Of a stretch of DNA of 26,337 nucleotides, positions 8,336-17,165 are shown piece after piece. Location: NCBI GenBank assembly GCA_964568795.1, contig CAZMRQ010000018.1:1-26337 (forward strand), read 5' to 3'. Positions within the stretch are counted from its first letter, which is position 1, and each line of letters begins with the position of its first letter. The DNA is from CAZMRQ01 sp964568795. GTDB taxonomy: Bacteria > Pseudomonadota > Gammaproteobacteria > Comchoanobacterales > Comchoanobacteraceae. The position numbers and the translations under genes are program-made. The notes under the pieces were generated by a model. The model saw only the letters and a program-made list of their open reading frames with translations. It had not been told where the DNA came from and did not search any database.

Positions 8336-8863
8336 TTAACTATGTGCTTTCTCTCGGAGGTACATCTTCACTATTTTGTCTGGTTTTTCAACTGTTCCAC
8401 TGTGAGGGTGCCCTTTTTTAACCTGGTCTATGAAATCCATGCCAGAGATTACTTGTCCCCAGACAGTGTATTGTCCATCAAGCCATGGGGTGTCTTGGAA
8501 ACAAATGAAAAATTGGCTGTCAGCACTATTAGGGTCCTGAGCACGTGCCATTGATACAGTTCCACGTACGTGTTTGCTGTCACTGAATTCAGCATTGATG
8601 TTTTGTCCGGATCCACCTGTGCCATTGCCTGATGGGTCGCCTGTTTGTGCCATAAAGTTTTCAATCACACGGTGAAAGACAAGATTGTCGTAAAAACCTT
8701 TGTCAACAAGCTCGCTTATTCGTGATACATGATTTGGCGCAATGTCATCGCGTAGCTCGATTACAACATCGCCATTGGCTAGTTCCATAACTAATTCTTT
8801 ATTTGCAGCCATAATATGCCCTCCCAATAATGCAATTAACATAAACTGATAGATATACTTCAT
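8336..8863 (-). CDS. ppiA: Exported cyclophilin-type peptidyl-prolyl isomerase
   Basis: Catalyses cis-trans isomerisation of proline bonds, here in the periplasm. The 175-residue protein starts with a Sec signal peptide (about residues 1-20, ending IMAA-NK). The cyclophilin domain carries R65 in FHRVI, FMAQTGD (69-76), SADSQFFI with F118/F119, and W127 in TPWLDGQ, the tryptophan linked to cyclosporin sensitivity in eukaryotic members and absent in the E. coli proteins. GGGAG lies about 8 nt before the ATG. It is 49 bp downstream of tesA on the same strand and probably shares its transcript. The gene symbol is a functional guess among periplasmic cyclophilins. Confidence 0.93.
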   Translation of the reverse strand: MKYIYQFMLIALLGGHIMAANKELVMELANGDVVIELRDDIAPNHVSRISELVDKGFYDNLVFHRVIENFMAQTGDPSGNGTGGSGQNINAEFSDSKHVRGTVSMARAQDPNSADSQFFICFQDTPWLDGQYTVWGQVISGMDFIDQVKKGHPHSGTVEKPDKIVKMYLREKAHS

Positions 8864-8912
8864 ATAATATCTCCCAAATTAAGTGACATTATAGCTTATA
8901 GTGTGTCTATAC

Positions 8913-9530
8913 TCAAAGACTTTTATTAGCAGAGTGTGCTGAACAGGGAAGCGCCTGTTTTTCTATTATTTTGTAGAGTTGTCTGTGTCCAGCTGAATTG
9001 GGGTGTAAGCCATCTTCACCGAGCCAATTATTTTGTTGTGCATCCAAGAAGTTTAAATGAATTAACTGGAGCTTATATTCCTTGGCAAGGTGCTGGTAAA
9101 CACGTGTGTAACTGTCGCGGTAAGACTTGGGGTAGTTGCGTGGGACATCTGGCGAAATAAGTGTTATTGTGATGCCTTTTTTCTTTGCGCCTAGGATAAT
9201 CTTGGTTAAGTTGTTTCTTAAATGTTGACTGCTCATCCCTCTCAGCGCGTCATTTGCACCTATAAAAATAATCAAATGGTCGTAATCTTGTGGAGAGAGC
9301 TTCCATGCATGGAGGGCTTCTAGGCTGGTATTGCCCGCACCACTGTGATTGCTTATACGCAAGTGTTTGTGAGCATGGCGCAGTTGTTCTACCCAGCTTT
9401 GATCACTCATAAGCCCAGTTCCAGTACTTATGCTATCACCAATTATTGCTACATGGCATATTGGCAAGGCCTTCACAGTGAGACACATTAATGCTATATT
9501 TAGCAAAACCAGCAATATTTTTGAATTCAT
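8913..9530 (-). CDS. tesA: SGNH hydrolase, TesA-like thioesterase/lysophospholipase
   Basis: A 205-residue periplasmic esterase. The start at 9530 is chosen over 9566 because it gives a clean signal peptide (about residues 1-21) and the E. coli TesA length (about 208). The four SGNH blocks are present: nucleophile S33 in GDSIS, glycine in SGAGNTS (about 66), N93 in GANDALRG, and D173/H176 in DGLHPN. TesA acts on acyl-CoA, acyl esters and lysophospholipids in vitro; its in vivo role is not settled. The divergent neighbour is the YbbA/YbbP system, as in E. coli. Its ATG interlocks with the ybbA ATG in the sequence CATG, so its promoter must lie inside ybbA. Confidence 0.9.
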   Translation of the reverse strand: MNSKILLVLLNIALMCLTVKALPICHVAIIGDSISTGTGLMSDQSWVEQLRHAHKHLRISNHSGAGNTSLEALHAWKLSPQDYDHLIIFIGANDALRGMSSQHLRNNLTKIILGAKKKGITITLISPDVPRNYPKSYRDSYTRVYQHLAKEYKLQLIHLNFLDAQQNNWLGEDGLHPNSAGHRQLYKIIEKQALPCSAHSANKSL

Positions 9531-10206
9531 GACACACCCATACTTATCATTAAAAAATATAAACAAGTCTTTTACGTCGAGTCAAGAGACTTCAAGTATA
9601 TTGCAAGATATAAATCTTGATGTCGGTGTTTCTGAAACTATAGCAATCAAAGGAAGCAGTGGTTGTGGCAAAACAACATTGATGAAGATCATGGCTGGTC
9701 TTGAGACCCCTGATAATGGTTTGGTAACCTACACCAGTATGGCTTGTGAAGACTGGAACGAAGACGATTGGGCTAAGTTTAGGGCCGACTCAGTGGGGTT
9801 TGTTTTTCAGGATTTCAAACTCATTGAGTCAATGACTGTCTTGGAGAATGTTGAATTCTCGCTAACGTTAAGGGGTTATTTCAATGCGCTGGATCTTGCC
9901 CAGCATTGGTTAAATTCTGTGGGTATGGCACATCGGTATAACAGCTATCCACATATGCTTTCAGGTGGTGAAAAGCAGCGTGTTGCCATTGCCCGAGCTT
10001 TTGCTCCTGAGCCTGCTATTATACTTGCTGATGAGCCAACAGGGAGTGTTGATGAACGCAACCGTGATCAAATTTTGATGCTTATGCATAAAATGATTCA
10101 TGATATTCAGCCGGCTATGGTCATTGTGACGCATGATCATGTTGTGGCTTCACTCGCTAAAAAACAATACACTCTCTATAATGGAAGCTTAGGTGTCTGC
10201 GAGTAG
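9529..10206 (+). CDS. ybbA: ABC transporter ATPase, YbbA/LolD type
   Basis: A 225-residue ATPase that should power the permease encoded next to it. Seen in order: Walker A GSSGCGKTT (42-50), Q-loop FVFQDF, signature LSGGEKQRVAIARA (144-157), Walker B ending ADEPTGSVD with E169, and H-loop H202. These features place it among the MacB/LolD/YbbA (type VII) ATPases that work with FtsX-like permeases. Start 9529 fits homologue starts (TESA-side extension to 9430 is antisense of tesA). No Shine-Dalgarno is evident. The end overlaps the permease GTG by 14 nt, so the two are coupled. Confidence 0.92.
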   Translation: MTHPYLSLKNINKSFTSSQETSSILQDINLDVGVSETIAIKGSSGCGKTTLMKIMAGLETPDNGLVTYTSMACEDWNEDDWAKFRADSVGFVFQDFKLIESMTVLENVEFSLTLRGYFNALDLAQHWLNSVGMAHRYNSYPHMLSGGEKQRVAIARAFAPEPAIILADEPTGSVDERNRDQILMLMHKMIHDIQPAMVIVTHDHVVASLAKKQYTLYNGSLGVCE

Positions 10207-12487
10207 TCGAATTATTTTATCTCAGATACACAAACATTCATGGCGTCATTGGTGCTATGTTTTGCTTGTGTTTAATATTTTGCTTTTTGCAGTGCTGATT
10301 GGCCGAAATGCACTTTATATGCAATATGAGCTTATCACTACTCAGGCACTGGGTGGCGATGTTCGCTACACTGATAACAAACCTATTGTCAGAGACATCG
10401 ATAGCAAATACCGAGCTCAGTCTGTGGGTCTTAGGACAGTTGTGTTTATTAATAATATGCCTTTATTAATTTACCTTCGTGGCGTTAGCCCTCAATACCC
10501 CCTTAGTGGGAAATTAGCAGTTAATAGCGGAGTTCCTTGGTCAAAACTTTCCTTTGTAGATAAAAAGAAATTATGGATCGATAATACCTTGTCAAATGTC
10601 TATGGACTAAAATCAGGGCAGAAGCTGCAGTTAGGTCATAAGAACTATGAAATAGGTGGTGTGGTCAATACGCATACTGTTGCCTCACAGGGTTTTGATG
10701 TGCTTTTGCCATCTATCATCACCGATGCAGAACAAGTTCTTACTTCAGGGCTCGTGCGTGCTGGTTCACAAGTACTCTATGAGGTGTTTTCAGATAGAGA
10801 GCACCCATTGTCACAAGATGAAATCACAAAAGATGTCAAGCAAACGACAGCTAAGATAGATGCGGAAAATAAGCAGAGGTGGCTGTTGGTGGTGTATGAC
10901 TGGCTCGATCTATTAATGTCAATAATGGGGGTGTGGTTTCTATATTCGACGGCTTATGCGGCACTTTATCACAAGCAGTGTATACAAAAAGATGCGGACG
11001 TATTATCCTGTTTAGGCTATAGCCGTCATCGCTATTATAGGCTGGCTTTCCTCCTTGTTTCTTCCTCTGTTTGCTCAGTAGGACTGATTTTTTTGGCAGT
11101 GATGTGGTCACTGGGGTTCGGGGCGAATATTATGGGCATGTATGCTGTTATTTGCTTCTCCCTTGTTATGATATGTGGCCAAATGTATATGCTTGGCACG
11201 CAGCTTTATGCAAGGATTTGTCAATTTTTTCTCTGTCTTTTGAGTGTTTTATTGATGTTTAAGTATTGGTTTTCGATAGACTGGATACTGTGCTTGCAAT
11301 TGTTGTCTTATGGGGGCATAGTTTTTATTCTCATTCAGATGATTATACATTTTTTTCTGCAATTTCTTAAGAAAACAACTGCTTTATTCCTCACGACATA
11401 TCGGCCGATACTTTTATTACGTGTTGCTATAAAGATGATAATATACCGTCAGATTAAAACAATGGGGGGATGGTTTTCTGCAATTATTGTCATAGCTATG
11501 CTCACATTCTCAAGCAATATAGCGCTGTCTATGCAAGATTTGATGGAAGCAATGTCTTGGCCATCTGCACCTAACCTTTTCGTTATTAATATTCTACCAG
11601 AGCAGGTTTCACTTCTTAAAAAAACAATCGGGCATGAGACCTTCTACCCTATGATTAAAGGGCGTATCATCGCATTAGATGGGCACAAAGTTAAAGATCA
11701 GAAGGATCGTTGGGTACAGGAAGGGGCTCTTAGGCGTGACCTTAATTTAACGTATATGTCTGAGATCCCAAGTAATAACACCGTAGTGGCTGGGTCATTT
11801 AGTTCAGAGTCATGCTCTTTTGAGTCTGAACTAGCCAAGCGTTTAGGCCTGAAAATAGGAAGCAAGGTAACTCTTAACATATATGATGAGATCGTGACAT
11901 GCACAGTTGGGAGTTTAAGGCAGGTCAATTGGACTCATTTGACACCTAACTTTTTTTTAATCATGCCTGAGGCAATTCTCAAAAATAAGCCAACGAGTTA
12001 TATTACAAGTTTTCATTGGAATCCGAAAAGCACACTTTCATTAACAAAAACTCTCCAGCTATTTCCCCAAATTCAGTTTATATTTATTGATGCAGTTATA
12101 AAACTTAGCAGATATTGGCTGAATAAAATGATGAGCTGGGGCATATGGATCATGTTTTTTCTTGTTGTGTACGCTGTGTATCACTCCCGGCTTATTCTCC
12201 AGACAACAGCTAAATTTCATCAAAAGGATATGTCGGTTTTAATTATGTTGGGACTGCGTCGTGGTGAATGTGCTCTCATTACTGCTTTCAAAAATGTTTT
12301 GTTGCTTTTGGTTGCGTCGATCTTAGGCTGGATTATAGGTAAATGTTTTGCAGCTATGTTGCTAAGGAATCGCTTTTTTATGGCGATGGACTTATTGTCA
12401 TCTGCAGATGCAGTACTCTGCATAGCACTCACTCTAGTGGCATGGATCTGGGGTGTTATGACTTGGTACAGATACCGTGCATTATGA
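10193..12487 (+). CDS. ybbP: FtsX-like permease, YbbP type
   Basis: A 764-residue inner-membrane protein, partner of the YbbA-like ATPase. Layout: one N-terminal membrane helix (about 20-40), a periplasmic region of about 190 residues, a first bundle of helices (about 235-385), another helix near 425-445, a second periplasmic region (about 450-640) and a final three-helix FtsX bundle (about 645-760). This duplicated form is that of YbbP, which is larger than MacB or LolC/E. Tripartite relatives move lipoproteins or drugs, or act mechanically; the YbbP substrate is not established. The start is GTG at 10193, preceded by GGAAG (10183-10187) and lying inside the end of ybbA. Confidence 0.87.
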   Translation: MSASSRIILSQIHKHSWRHWCYVLLVFNILLFAVLIGRNALYMQYELITTQALGGDVRYTDNKPIVRDIDSKYRAQSVGLRTVVFINNMPLLIYLRGVSPQYPLSGKLAVNSGVPWSKLSFVDKKKLWIDNTLSNVYGLKSGQKLQLGHKNYEIGGVVNTHTVASQGFDVLLPSIITDAEQVLTSGLVRAGSQVLYEVFSDREHPLSQDEITKDVKQTTAKIDAENKQRWLLVVYDWLDLLMSIMGVWFLYSTAYAALYHKQCIQKDADVLSCLGYSRHRYYRLAFLLVSSSVCSVGLIFLAVMWSLGFGANIMGMYAVICFSLVMICGQMYMLGTQLYARICQFFLCLLSVLLMFKYWFSIDWILCLQLLSYGGIVFILIQMIIHFFLQFLKKTTALFLTTYRPILLLRVAIKMIIYRQIKTMGGWFSAIIVIAMLTFSSNIALSMQDLMEAMSWPSAPNLFVINILPEQVSLLKKTIGHETFYPMIKGRIIALDGHKVKDQKDRWVQEGALRRDLNLTYMSEIPSNNTVVAGSFSSESCSFESELAKRLGLKIGSKVTLNIYDEIVTCTVGSLRQVNWTHLTPNFFLIMPEAILKNKPTSYITSFHWNPKSTLSLTKTLQLFPQIQFIFIDAVIKLSRYWLNKMMSWGIWIMFFLVVYAVYHSRLILQTTAKFHQKDMSVLIMLGLRRGECALITAFKNVLLLLVASILGWIIGKCFAAMLLRNRFFMAMDLLSSADAVLCIALTLVAWIWGVMTWYRYRAL

Positions 12488-12612
12488 GATGCTTTTTTAA
12501 GGTCATGAAAATTGATGAGTAACCCGATTAATCGCTTTTTTTTTAATGATGAGATTGTACTGACTTAGGTTATCTGATACTTTGCTCTTAATAGTAAATA
12601 CAAGGCTAGAAA

Positions 12613-14052
12613 ATGATTGATGGACTTATAAAACAAATAAAAAACTATCTTGTCTTAGACGGCTTGACGTTAATTAAAAATGTGATTGATGTTGTTAAAT
12701 TCGTTATATATGGTGGCTTAGGTGCTATAGCGCTCTTTTCGTTACAGCCTGTTCCTTATCTCTTATTGTCGAGTATTATGTCAAGCCAGAGCGCGGCGTA
12801 TTGGTTAGCGTGGGGGATTAGTATCTTTTTCGGGCTACTCACCTTAAAATGTGAGATTAATGATGTAGATACGGCTAATGATACAGATTTAGGTGATCGT
12901 GATGAAAAAAATGAACCTAAATTTACAAGCTATTTTCAGAGCGATAGATCATTTAATCTATTGTCAACGCTGTTTCCTGCCCTCAATGGGACTCAGGTTT
13001 TTTTACGTTCTTTCAACGCGGTAAGGTTATTTTCTCGCGTTCATTTGTCAAGAAATATTGCTTTTAGCTTAGGCTTTGTTGTTGGAGTAGCCAACTTTCT
13101 AATGGATGCGGGATCTGCAGTTCTTAACTTCTATAAATACAGATTTAATAGAGTCTTGAGTGATGTTGATAACGTCGTGTGTGAGAGAGATCAAAAGGAT
13201 GGTTTCCGGTTGAAAATCAATACAGGCGAGTGGGGAAAACTCGAGGATTGCTCAGGTCAATTGAAAGGTGAAATTGAAGAATTAAAGCATCGAATGCATG
13301 TAGGTTATAGCTATGAATTTTGGGTTAAAGGTCAACACCTGGTCTGTAAGAACCAGGCGAAAATCAGTCATAGTGAAATAAACGAAACAGATGGTGCAAG
13401 GGAAGCTAATAAAAAGCCATCTTCTACTCTATATCAATTTTTTCTTATGTTTTGTGTTTTTAGCGGTGCGTTTTTGTATGCAGCAGGTGACTTTAAAATA
13501 TTTAGTAATTTAATGGCTGAAGCTAAATCTATTGTAGGTCTTGCGCCAGCAGTTTTATCGGGTATTCTTTATACCCATGTTGGTGTTGCATGCTTGTTTC
13601 AAATGTCAGTTTGGTCATTTAATTTCTTATATGCAGCAGAAAAGCAGAATAAGAAAATGCCGTTTATGGAATCTTTCTATACAGGAATCAATACAAGAAC
13701 GGTGCTTCTTTGGTTAAGACAAATGATATTGTGTGCAATTGATCTTTGTAATGTCCTTATTACGATGCAATTTGGTTATGGGCTATCTATCTATGTTGCT
13801 ATGACACTGGCAACACTTGTTTGTAAAATTATAAGCGTCGATTCACAAACGTCCACTAATCTTAAACATAGGCCAAATATTTTAATGCGTGCAATAGAGA
13901 AGTTCTGCAACTACCTTCTTAAACCTGAAGTTTTTGTAAGTGATCTAGATACCCTGCGTAGCGGTATTATAAGCACAGCAAAGGCGGGTATTGTGAAACC
14001 ATTTATGCGTGTATTCGCTAATGGTCCATCAGCTGCATGCAAACAGCAATGA
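12613..14052 (+). CDS. Unrecognised multi-pass membrane protein upstream of recJ
   Basis: I do not recognise this 479-residue protein. Hydrophobic segments suggest about seven membrane helices: residues about 30-50, 60-80, 150-170, 275-294, 308-343 (two) and 364-410 (two or fewer). A charged soluble loop of roughly 100 residues (about 173-270) lies in the middle, with a short acidic loop near 80-105. No signal peptide or enzyme motif stands out. AAGG at 12602-12605 lies 7 nt before the ATG. The stop TGA overlaps the recJ start by 4 nt, so RecJ synthesis is likely coupled to it, although nothing suggests a shared function. The C-terminus FMRVFANGPSAACKQQ is polar. Confidence 0.75.
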   Translation: MIDGLIKQIKNYLVLDGLTLIKNVIDVVKFVIYGGLGAIALFSLQPVPYLLLSSIMSSQSAAYWLAWGISIFFGLLTLKCEINDVDTANDTDLGDRDEKNEPKFTSYFQSDRSFNLLSTLFPALNGTQVFLRSFNAVRLFSRVHLSRNIAFSLGFVVGVANFLMDAGSAVLNFYKYRFNRVLSDVDNVVCERDQKDGFRLKINTGEWGKLEDCSGQLKGEIEELKHRMHVGYSYEFWVKGQHLVCKNQAKISHSEINETDGAREANKKPSSTLYQFFLMFCVFSGAFLYAAGDFKIFSNLMAEAKSIVGLAPAVLSGILYTHVGVACLFQMSVWSFNFLYAAEKQNKKMPFMESFYTGINTRTVLLWLRQMILCAIDLCNVLITMQFGYGLSIYVAMTLATLVCKIISVDSQTSTNLKHRPNILMRAIEKFCNYLLKPEVFVSDLDTLRSGIISTAKAGIVKPFMRVFANGPSAACKQQ

Positions 14053-15818
14053 TTCGAGCTGAAATACTAAAAAATAGTCTCGATAATAATGAATTATTGT
14101 TCTCAACACGCTTGCCTAAGTTTTTAGCACAAATATGCCGTGCTCGAGGCTGTGAAGGTGATGCCGAAATACTCACAGAACTCTCGATGCTCCCATCTTA
14201 CCGTTCTTTACTCAATATCGATCAGGTGGTTGATCGTTTGATAGCTGTCAGAGAGAAGAATGAGACAGTTTGTATTATTGGTGATTATGATGCTGATGGT
14301 GCTACTTCAACTGCTCTTGCTATTAAAGTGCTGAGAGCATTTGGTTATACAAACATCCATTACGTTATTCCTCACAGAATGAAGCATGGTTATGGATTAA
14401 CACGCGCTATTATTGATGTAGCAAAAGAGACCTATGGGCATATTGATTGTTTGCTAACAGTTGATAATGGCATAAGTAGTGTGGAGGCTTGTGCTTACGC
14501 TAAGGAATTAGGTATGGATGTCATCATTACAGACCACCATATCCCAGGTGCTGTTCTCCCTGATGCTCTTATTATCAATCCCAATTGCCGAGGATGTGAG
14601 TTTCCTGGTTCAGATCTAGCTGGCTGCGGCGTGATCTTTTATGTTATGTGTGCACTGCGCAGTCAATTATTACGCACAGGCTGGTTGTCTGAGAATGTCA
14701 ACATGAGCCAGTTTTTAGATTTTGTGACTATTGGGACAATCGCTGATTGTGTTCCGTTGACATTGCTTAATCGCATACTTTGCCAACAAGGGTTAAGACG
14801 TATGAGAGCAGGTCATGCATGCTATGGAATTAATGCTTTGCTCCATGGAAGCCGTATAGATGCAGCGCATGTACACGCTATCGATGTGGCTTTTCAATTA
14901 GCGCCAAAGCTGAATGCCGCAGGGCGTTTAGATGACATGAGCATAGGTGTGAAATGTTTGCTTGCAGAAGACTCTATCACTGCATCACGGTATGTCGAAC
15001 AATTGTGTTCACTCAATACCAAAAGGCAGGATATTTTATCTGACATGCAGGAAGAAGTAGAACAACTTTCTTTGTCAGGAGATAGAGCATTGGTCACTCA
15101 TTCAGCTCATTGGCACCAAGGAGTTATTGGTATTTTAGCTTCCAAACTTAAAGATAAATTCAATGTTCCTGTGGCAGTATTTACTACGGATGAAGATCCC
15201 CATGTTTACAAAGCTTCGTGCCGTTCTGTGGCAGGGATTCATATGCGTGATGTTCTTCAAGATATTGCTAATAGTCATCCAAAAATGTTTCTTGGTTTTG
15301 GTGGGCATGCTATGGCCGCTGGCTGTTCTATTCATGCAGAGATGTATAATGCATTTAGTACAGCTTTTGTTGGTCTTGTGACTGAACTCAGTACAAAAAT
15401 ACCTCTTGAGAAAGTCATTCTCTGTGATGGGGTGTTGCCGCATACAGAAATAGATTTAGCAATGGCCGATTGCCTGTATGAAACATGCATCTTTGGCCAG
15501 GGTTTTTCAGAACCAATATTTGCTGGTAAATTTAGGTTAGTCTCTAAACGTTTAATCAAGGATGGAAAGCATATTAAACTCACATTTTTACTTGATACAG
15601 GGGTGCATGTTGATGCTATGTACTTTAATTGTCCCGATCAAGTCAAAGATATTGCTAGCGGTGAATCTGTGACAATACTATATAAGTTTATGACAAATTC
15701 GTTTAAGGGGCAGCGATCTTTGACATTGAATATTGTTGGAACGCACTTTGATGTTGACTGCTACGCTGTGGATCAGTCATTTGCAAACGCTGTGATAGAC
15801 TCCTCATGTCATAGTTAA
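14049..15818 (+). CDS. recJ: Single-strand-specific 5'-3' exonuclease RecJ
   Basis: Degrades single-stranded DNA 5' to 3' in recombination and mismatch repair. The 589-residue protein is full length (E. coli 577). DHH-family motifs: GDYDADG (D79, D81, D83), TVDNGIS (D139), TDHH (161-164), IGTIADCVPL (D233), NAAGRLDD (R293), then the DHHA1 domain with WHQGVIG and GFGGHAMAAG (416-425), and the C-terminal OB-like part. I use the ATG at 14049 because it forms an ATGA overlap with the upstream stop; an in-frame ATG at 14037 would add four residues. The last 116 bp are overlapped by the gene on the opposite strand. Confidence 0.95.
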   Translation: MIRAEILKNSLDNNELLFSTRLPKFLAQICRARGCEGDAEILTELSMLPSYRSLLNIDQVVDRLIAVREKNETVCIIGDYDADGATSTALAIKVLRAFGYTNIHYVIPHRMKHGYGLTRAIIDVAKETYGHIDCLLTVDNGISSVEACAYAKELGMDVIITDHHIPGAVLPDALIINPNCRGCEFPGSDLAGCGVIFYVMCALRSQLLRTGWLSENVNMSQFLDFVTIGTIADCVPLTLLNRILCQQGLRRMRAGHACYGINALLHGSRIDAAHVHAIDVAFQLAPKLNAAGRLDDMSIGVKCLLAEDSITASRYVEQLCSLNTKRQDILSDMQEEVEQLSLSGDRALVTHSAHWHQGVIGILASKLKDKFNVPVAVFTTDEDPHVYKASCRSVAGIHMRDVLQDIANSHPKMFLGFGGHAMAAGCSIHAEMYNAFSTAFVGLVTELSTKIPLEKVILCDGVLPHTEIDLAMADCLYETCIFGQGFSEPIFAGKFRLVSKRLIKDGKHIKLTFLLDTGVHVDAMYFNCPDQVKDIASGESVTILYKFMTNSFKGQRSLTLNIVGTHFDVDCYAVDQSFANAVIDSSCHS

Positions 15819-17055
15819 ACCCGACTCCTGGCGTTTTCTTAGGCAAGTCCACTGATAGGGCTTTATGGAGTTGCACAATTAACTCATTTTTTTCAATGAC
15901 TATCAATGTTTGCCAGGGCGAGTGTCGCGTAATACAGTTATAGAGCATAGCCAGTAGTTTAATGATGGGGCCTCCAATAATAACAGTGGAAACAGGATTC
16001 TTATTTAGAGGGTCAATCTTATTTTTAGTGATATCATTTATCATACAAACAAAATGTTTGAATTGTTTATCGCTAAGCTCAATGCAGTTAACTCCAAGCG
16101 TTTTTGAAAAGTGATACTTGAGGTTGAAAAATTTTTCATCTGTTAGTTGATAACCTGCCCATTCTATAAGGAAATTGTAGCAATCGTGTATATCCTGACT
16201 TGTATAGTACTTGTTTTGATGAGATAAAATCCATTTCTCAACAATTTCAGATAAGCCGTCATATGTGACTGTATGAGCTTTGATCTTTGTTATCTCGCTT
16301 ATACTCAGTTCTTCGCGCCATTCTAAAAATGATTGTTTAATTAGTGAGTTGTTTGAGGAGGCATATGTTTCTATTACATTTAAAAAATCAAAATGATAAT
16401 GGGATTTATGGCAACATAATAATGAGAGCCCATTCACTAGTCTCCCTTGACTCCAGTCTTGTTTATAAAGTTGGTGAAGCTGATCTTTCAGCAATTTGAC
16501 AATATCTTTGTCGCTAGACTTGCCATCTATGATGGGTTGTATAGCCAGGAAGATTGATTGAGCAAGTTCCTTCTTACTATTTCTTCGTAGATATGTTCCA
16601 AAATAATTCGTGACTGTATAATCCTGTTCAAAAAACTGTAATTTATTAGCATATTGCTCATGCAACCAAAAATAACTTATTGTGTCATGAGTCCATACTT
16701 TAGCCAGCAGTCCTGTGAGGAACTGATCATTAATTGTTCCACTGCCTTTAAAATTGAATTGCAATTTAAGGCGTTGTTGGAGTTGTTTGTTATTGTTAGT
16801 TATTGCACTAGACCAACGATTTTGACTAAATTTTGCTTGCATGTATTCTCTGTATACCCTTATTTTTATATTCAGAGTTTTTACATTGTAATCTGATAAT
16901 CCAAACTTACAAATGGCGTACACCGATTCATATATTAGGTCGAGATGTGTTTGTTCTTGAAAGGAAAGTTCATTAAACGGAGTGGAAGCGATAGGGCTAC
17001 GACCTGACAAGTAAGTTTTGATAGCTTGTTCCTCTAAGCTGCGTGTTGTTTGCAT
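15703..17055 (-). CDS. Unrecognised AT-rich soluble protein, overlapping recJ tail to tail
   Basis: I do not recognise this 450-residue protein. It has no signal peptide or clear membrane helix, is rich in Asn, Gln, Lys, Tyr and Ile, and looks mostly helical. No enzyme motif was found. The start is well supported: AAGGGAGAG just upstream of the ATG at 17055 and a promoter-like TCAACA-17-TATACT. The gene is visibly more AT-rich than its neighbours. Its last 38 or so codons, ending QQYSMSKIAAP, lie within the 3' end of recJ on the other strand. Composition, lack of homologue memory and own promoter would fit an acquired or lineage-specific (possibly effector) gene, but this is inference. Confidence 0.7.
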   Translation of the reverse strand: MQTTRSLEEQAIKTYLSGRSPIASTPFNELSFQEQTHLDLIYESVYAICKFGLSDYNVKTLNIKIRVYREYMQAKFSQNRWSSAITNNNKQLQQRLKLQFNFKGSGTINDQFLTGLLAKVWTHDTISYFWLHEQYANKLQFFEQDYTVTNYFGTYLRRNSKKELAQSIFLAIQPIIDGKSSDKDIVKLLKDQLHQLYKQDWSQGRLVNGLSLLCCHKSHYHFDFLNVIETYASSNNSLIKQSFLEWREELSISEITKIKAHTVTYDGLSEIVEKWILSHQNKYYTSQDIHDCYNFLIEWAGYQLTDEKFFNLKYHFSKTLGVNCIELSDKQFKHFVCMINDITKNKIDPLNKNPVSTVIIGGPIIKLLAMLYNCITRHSPWQTLIVIEKNELIVQLHKALSVDLPKKTPGVGFNYDMRSLSQRLQMTDPQRSSQHQSAFQQYSMSKIAAP

Positions 17056-17079
17056 AATCTCTCCCTTAGCACTAAATAA

Positions 17080-17108
17080 AGTATAATCATTTTAAAAATA
17101 AATGTTGA
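17080..17108 (-). promoter_or_regulatory. Promoter of the 450-residue unknown gene
   Basis: On the - strand TCAACA (17108-17103) is followed after 17 bp by TATACT (17085-17080). The expected start near 17073 leaves a leader of about 18 nt carrying the strong ribosome binding site. Confidence 0.5.
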
Positions 17109-17113
17109 AATAA

Positions 17114-17142
17114 TTGTCAAAATGGTTTTTTTTCAATAAGAT
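17114..17142 (+). promoter_or_regulatory. Promoter of dusA
   Basis: TTGTCA (17114-17119) and TAAGAT (17137-17142) are spaced by 17 bp. The predicted start near 17149 gives a leader of about 17 nt that contains AAGGTG before the ATG at 17166. It lies back to back with the - strand promoter at 17080-17108. Confidence 0.5.
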
Positions 17143-17165
17143 AGAGGCTATGATAAGGTGAAATT

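Noticed and set aside
8342..8554. Open frame on + inside the cyclophilin gene, and similar antisense frames inside recJ, relA, ctp and ybbP
   Set aside because: All are shadows of well-supported genes and lack their own ribosome binding sites or protein-like sequence.
9430..9528. Longer N-terminus for the YbbA-like ATPase
   Set aside because: The extra codons are antisense to the tesA signal peptide and homologous ATPases begin at the 9529 start.
12523..12544. Terminator after ybbP (CGATTAATCG followed by nine T)
   Set aside because: The stem is only about 3 bp after allowing a loop, too weak to call despite the T run.
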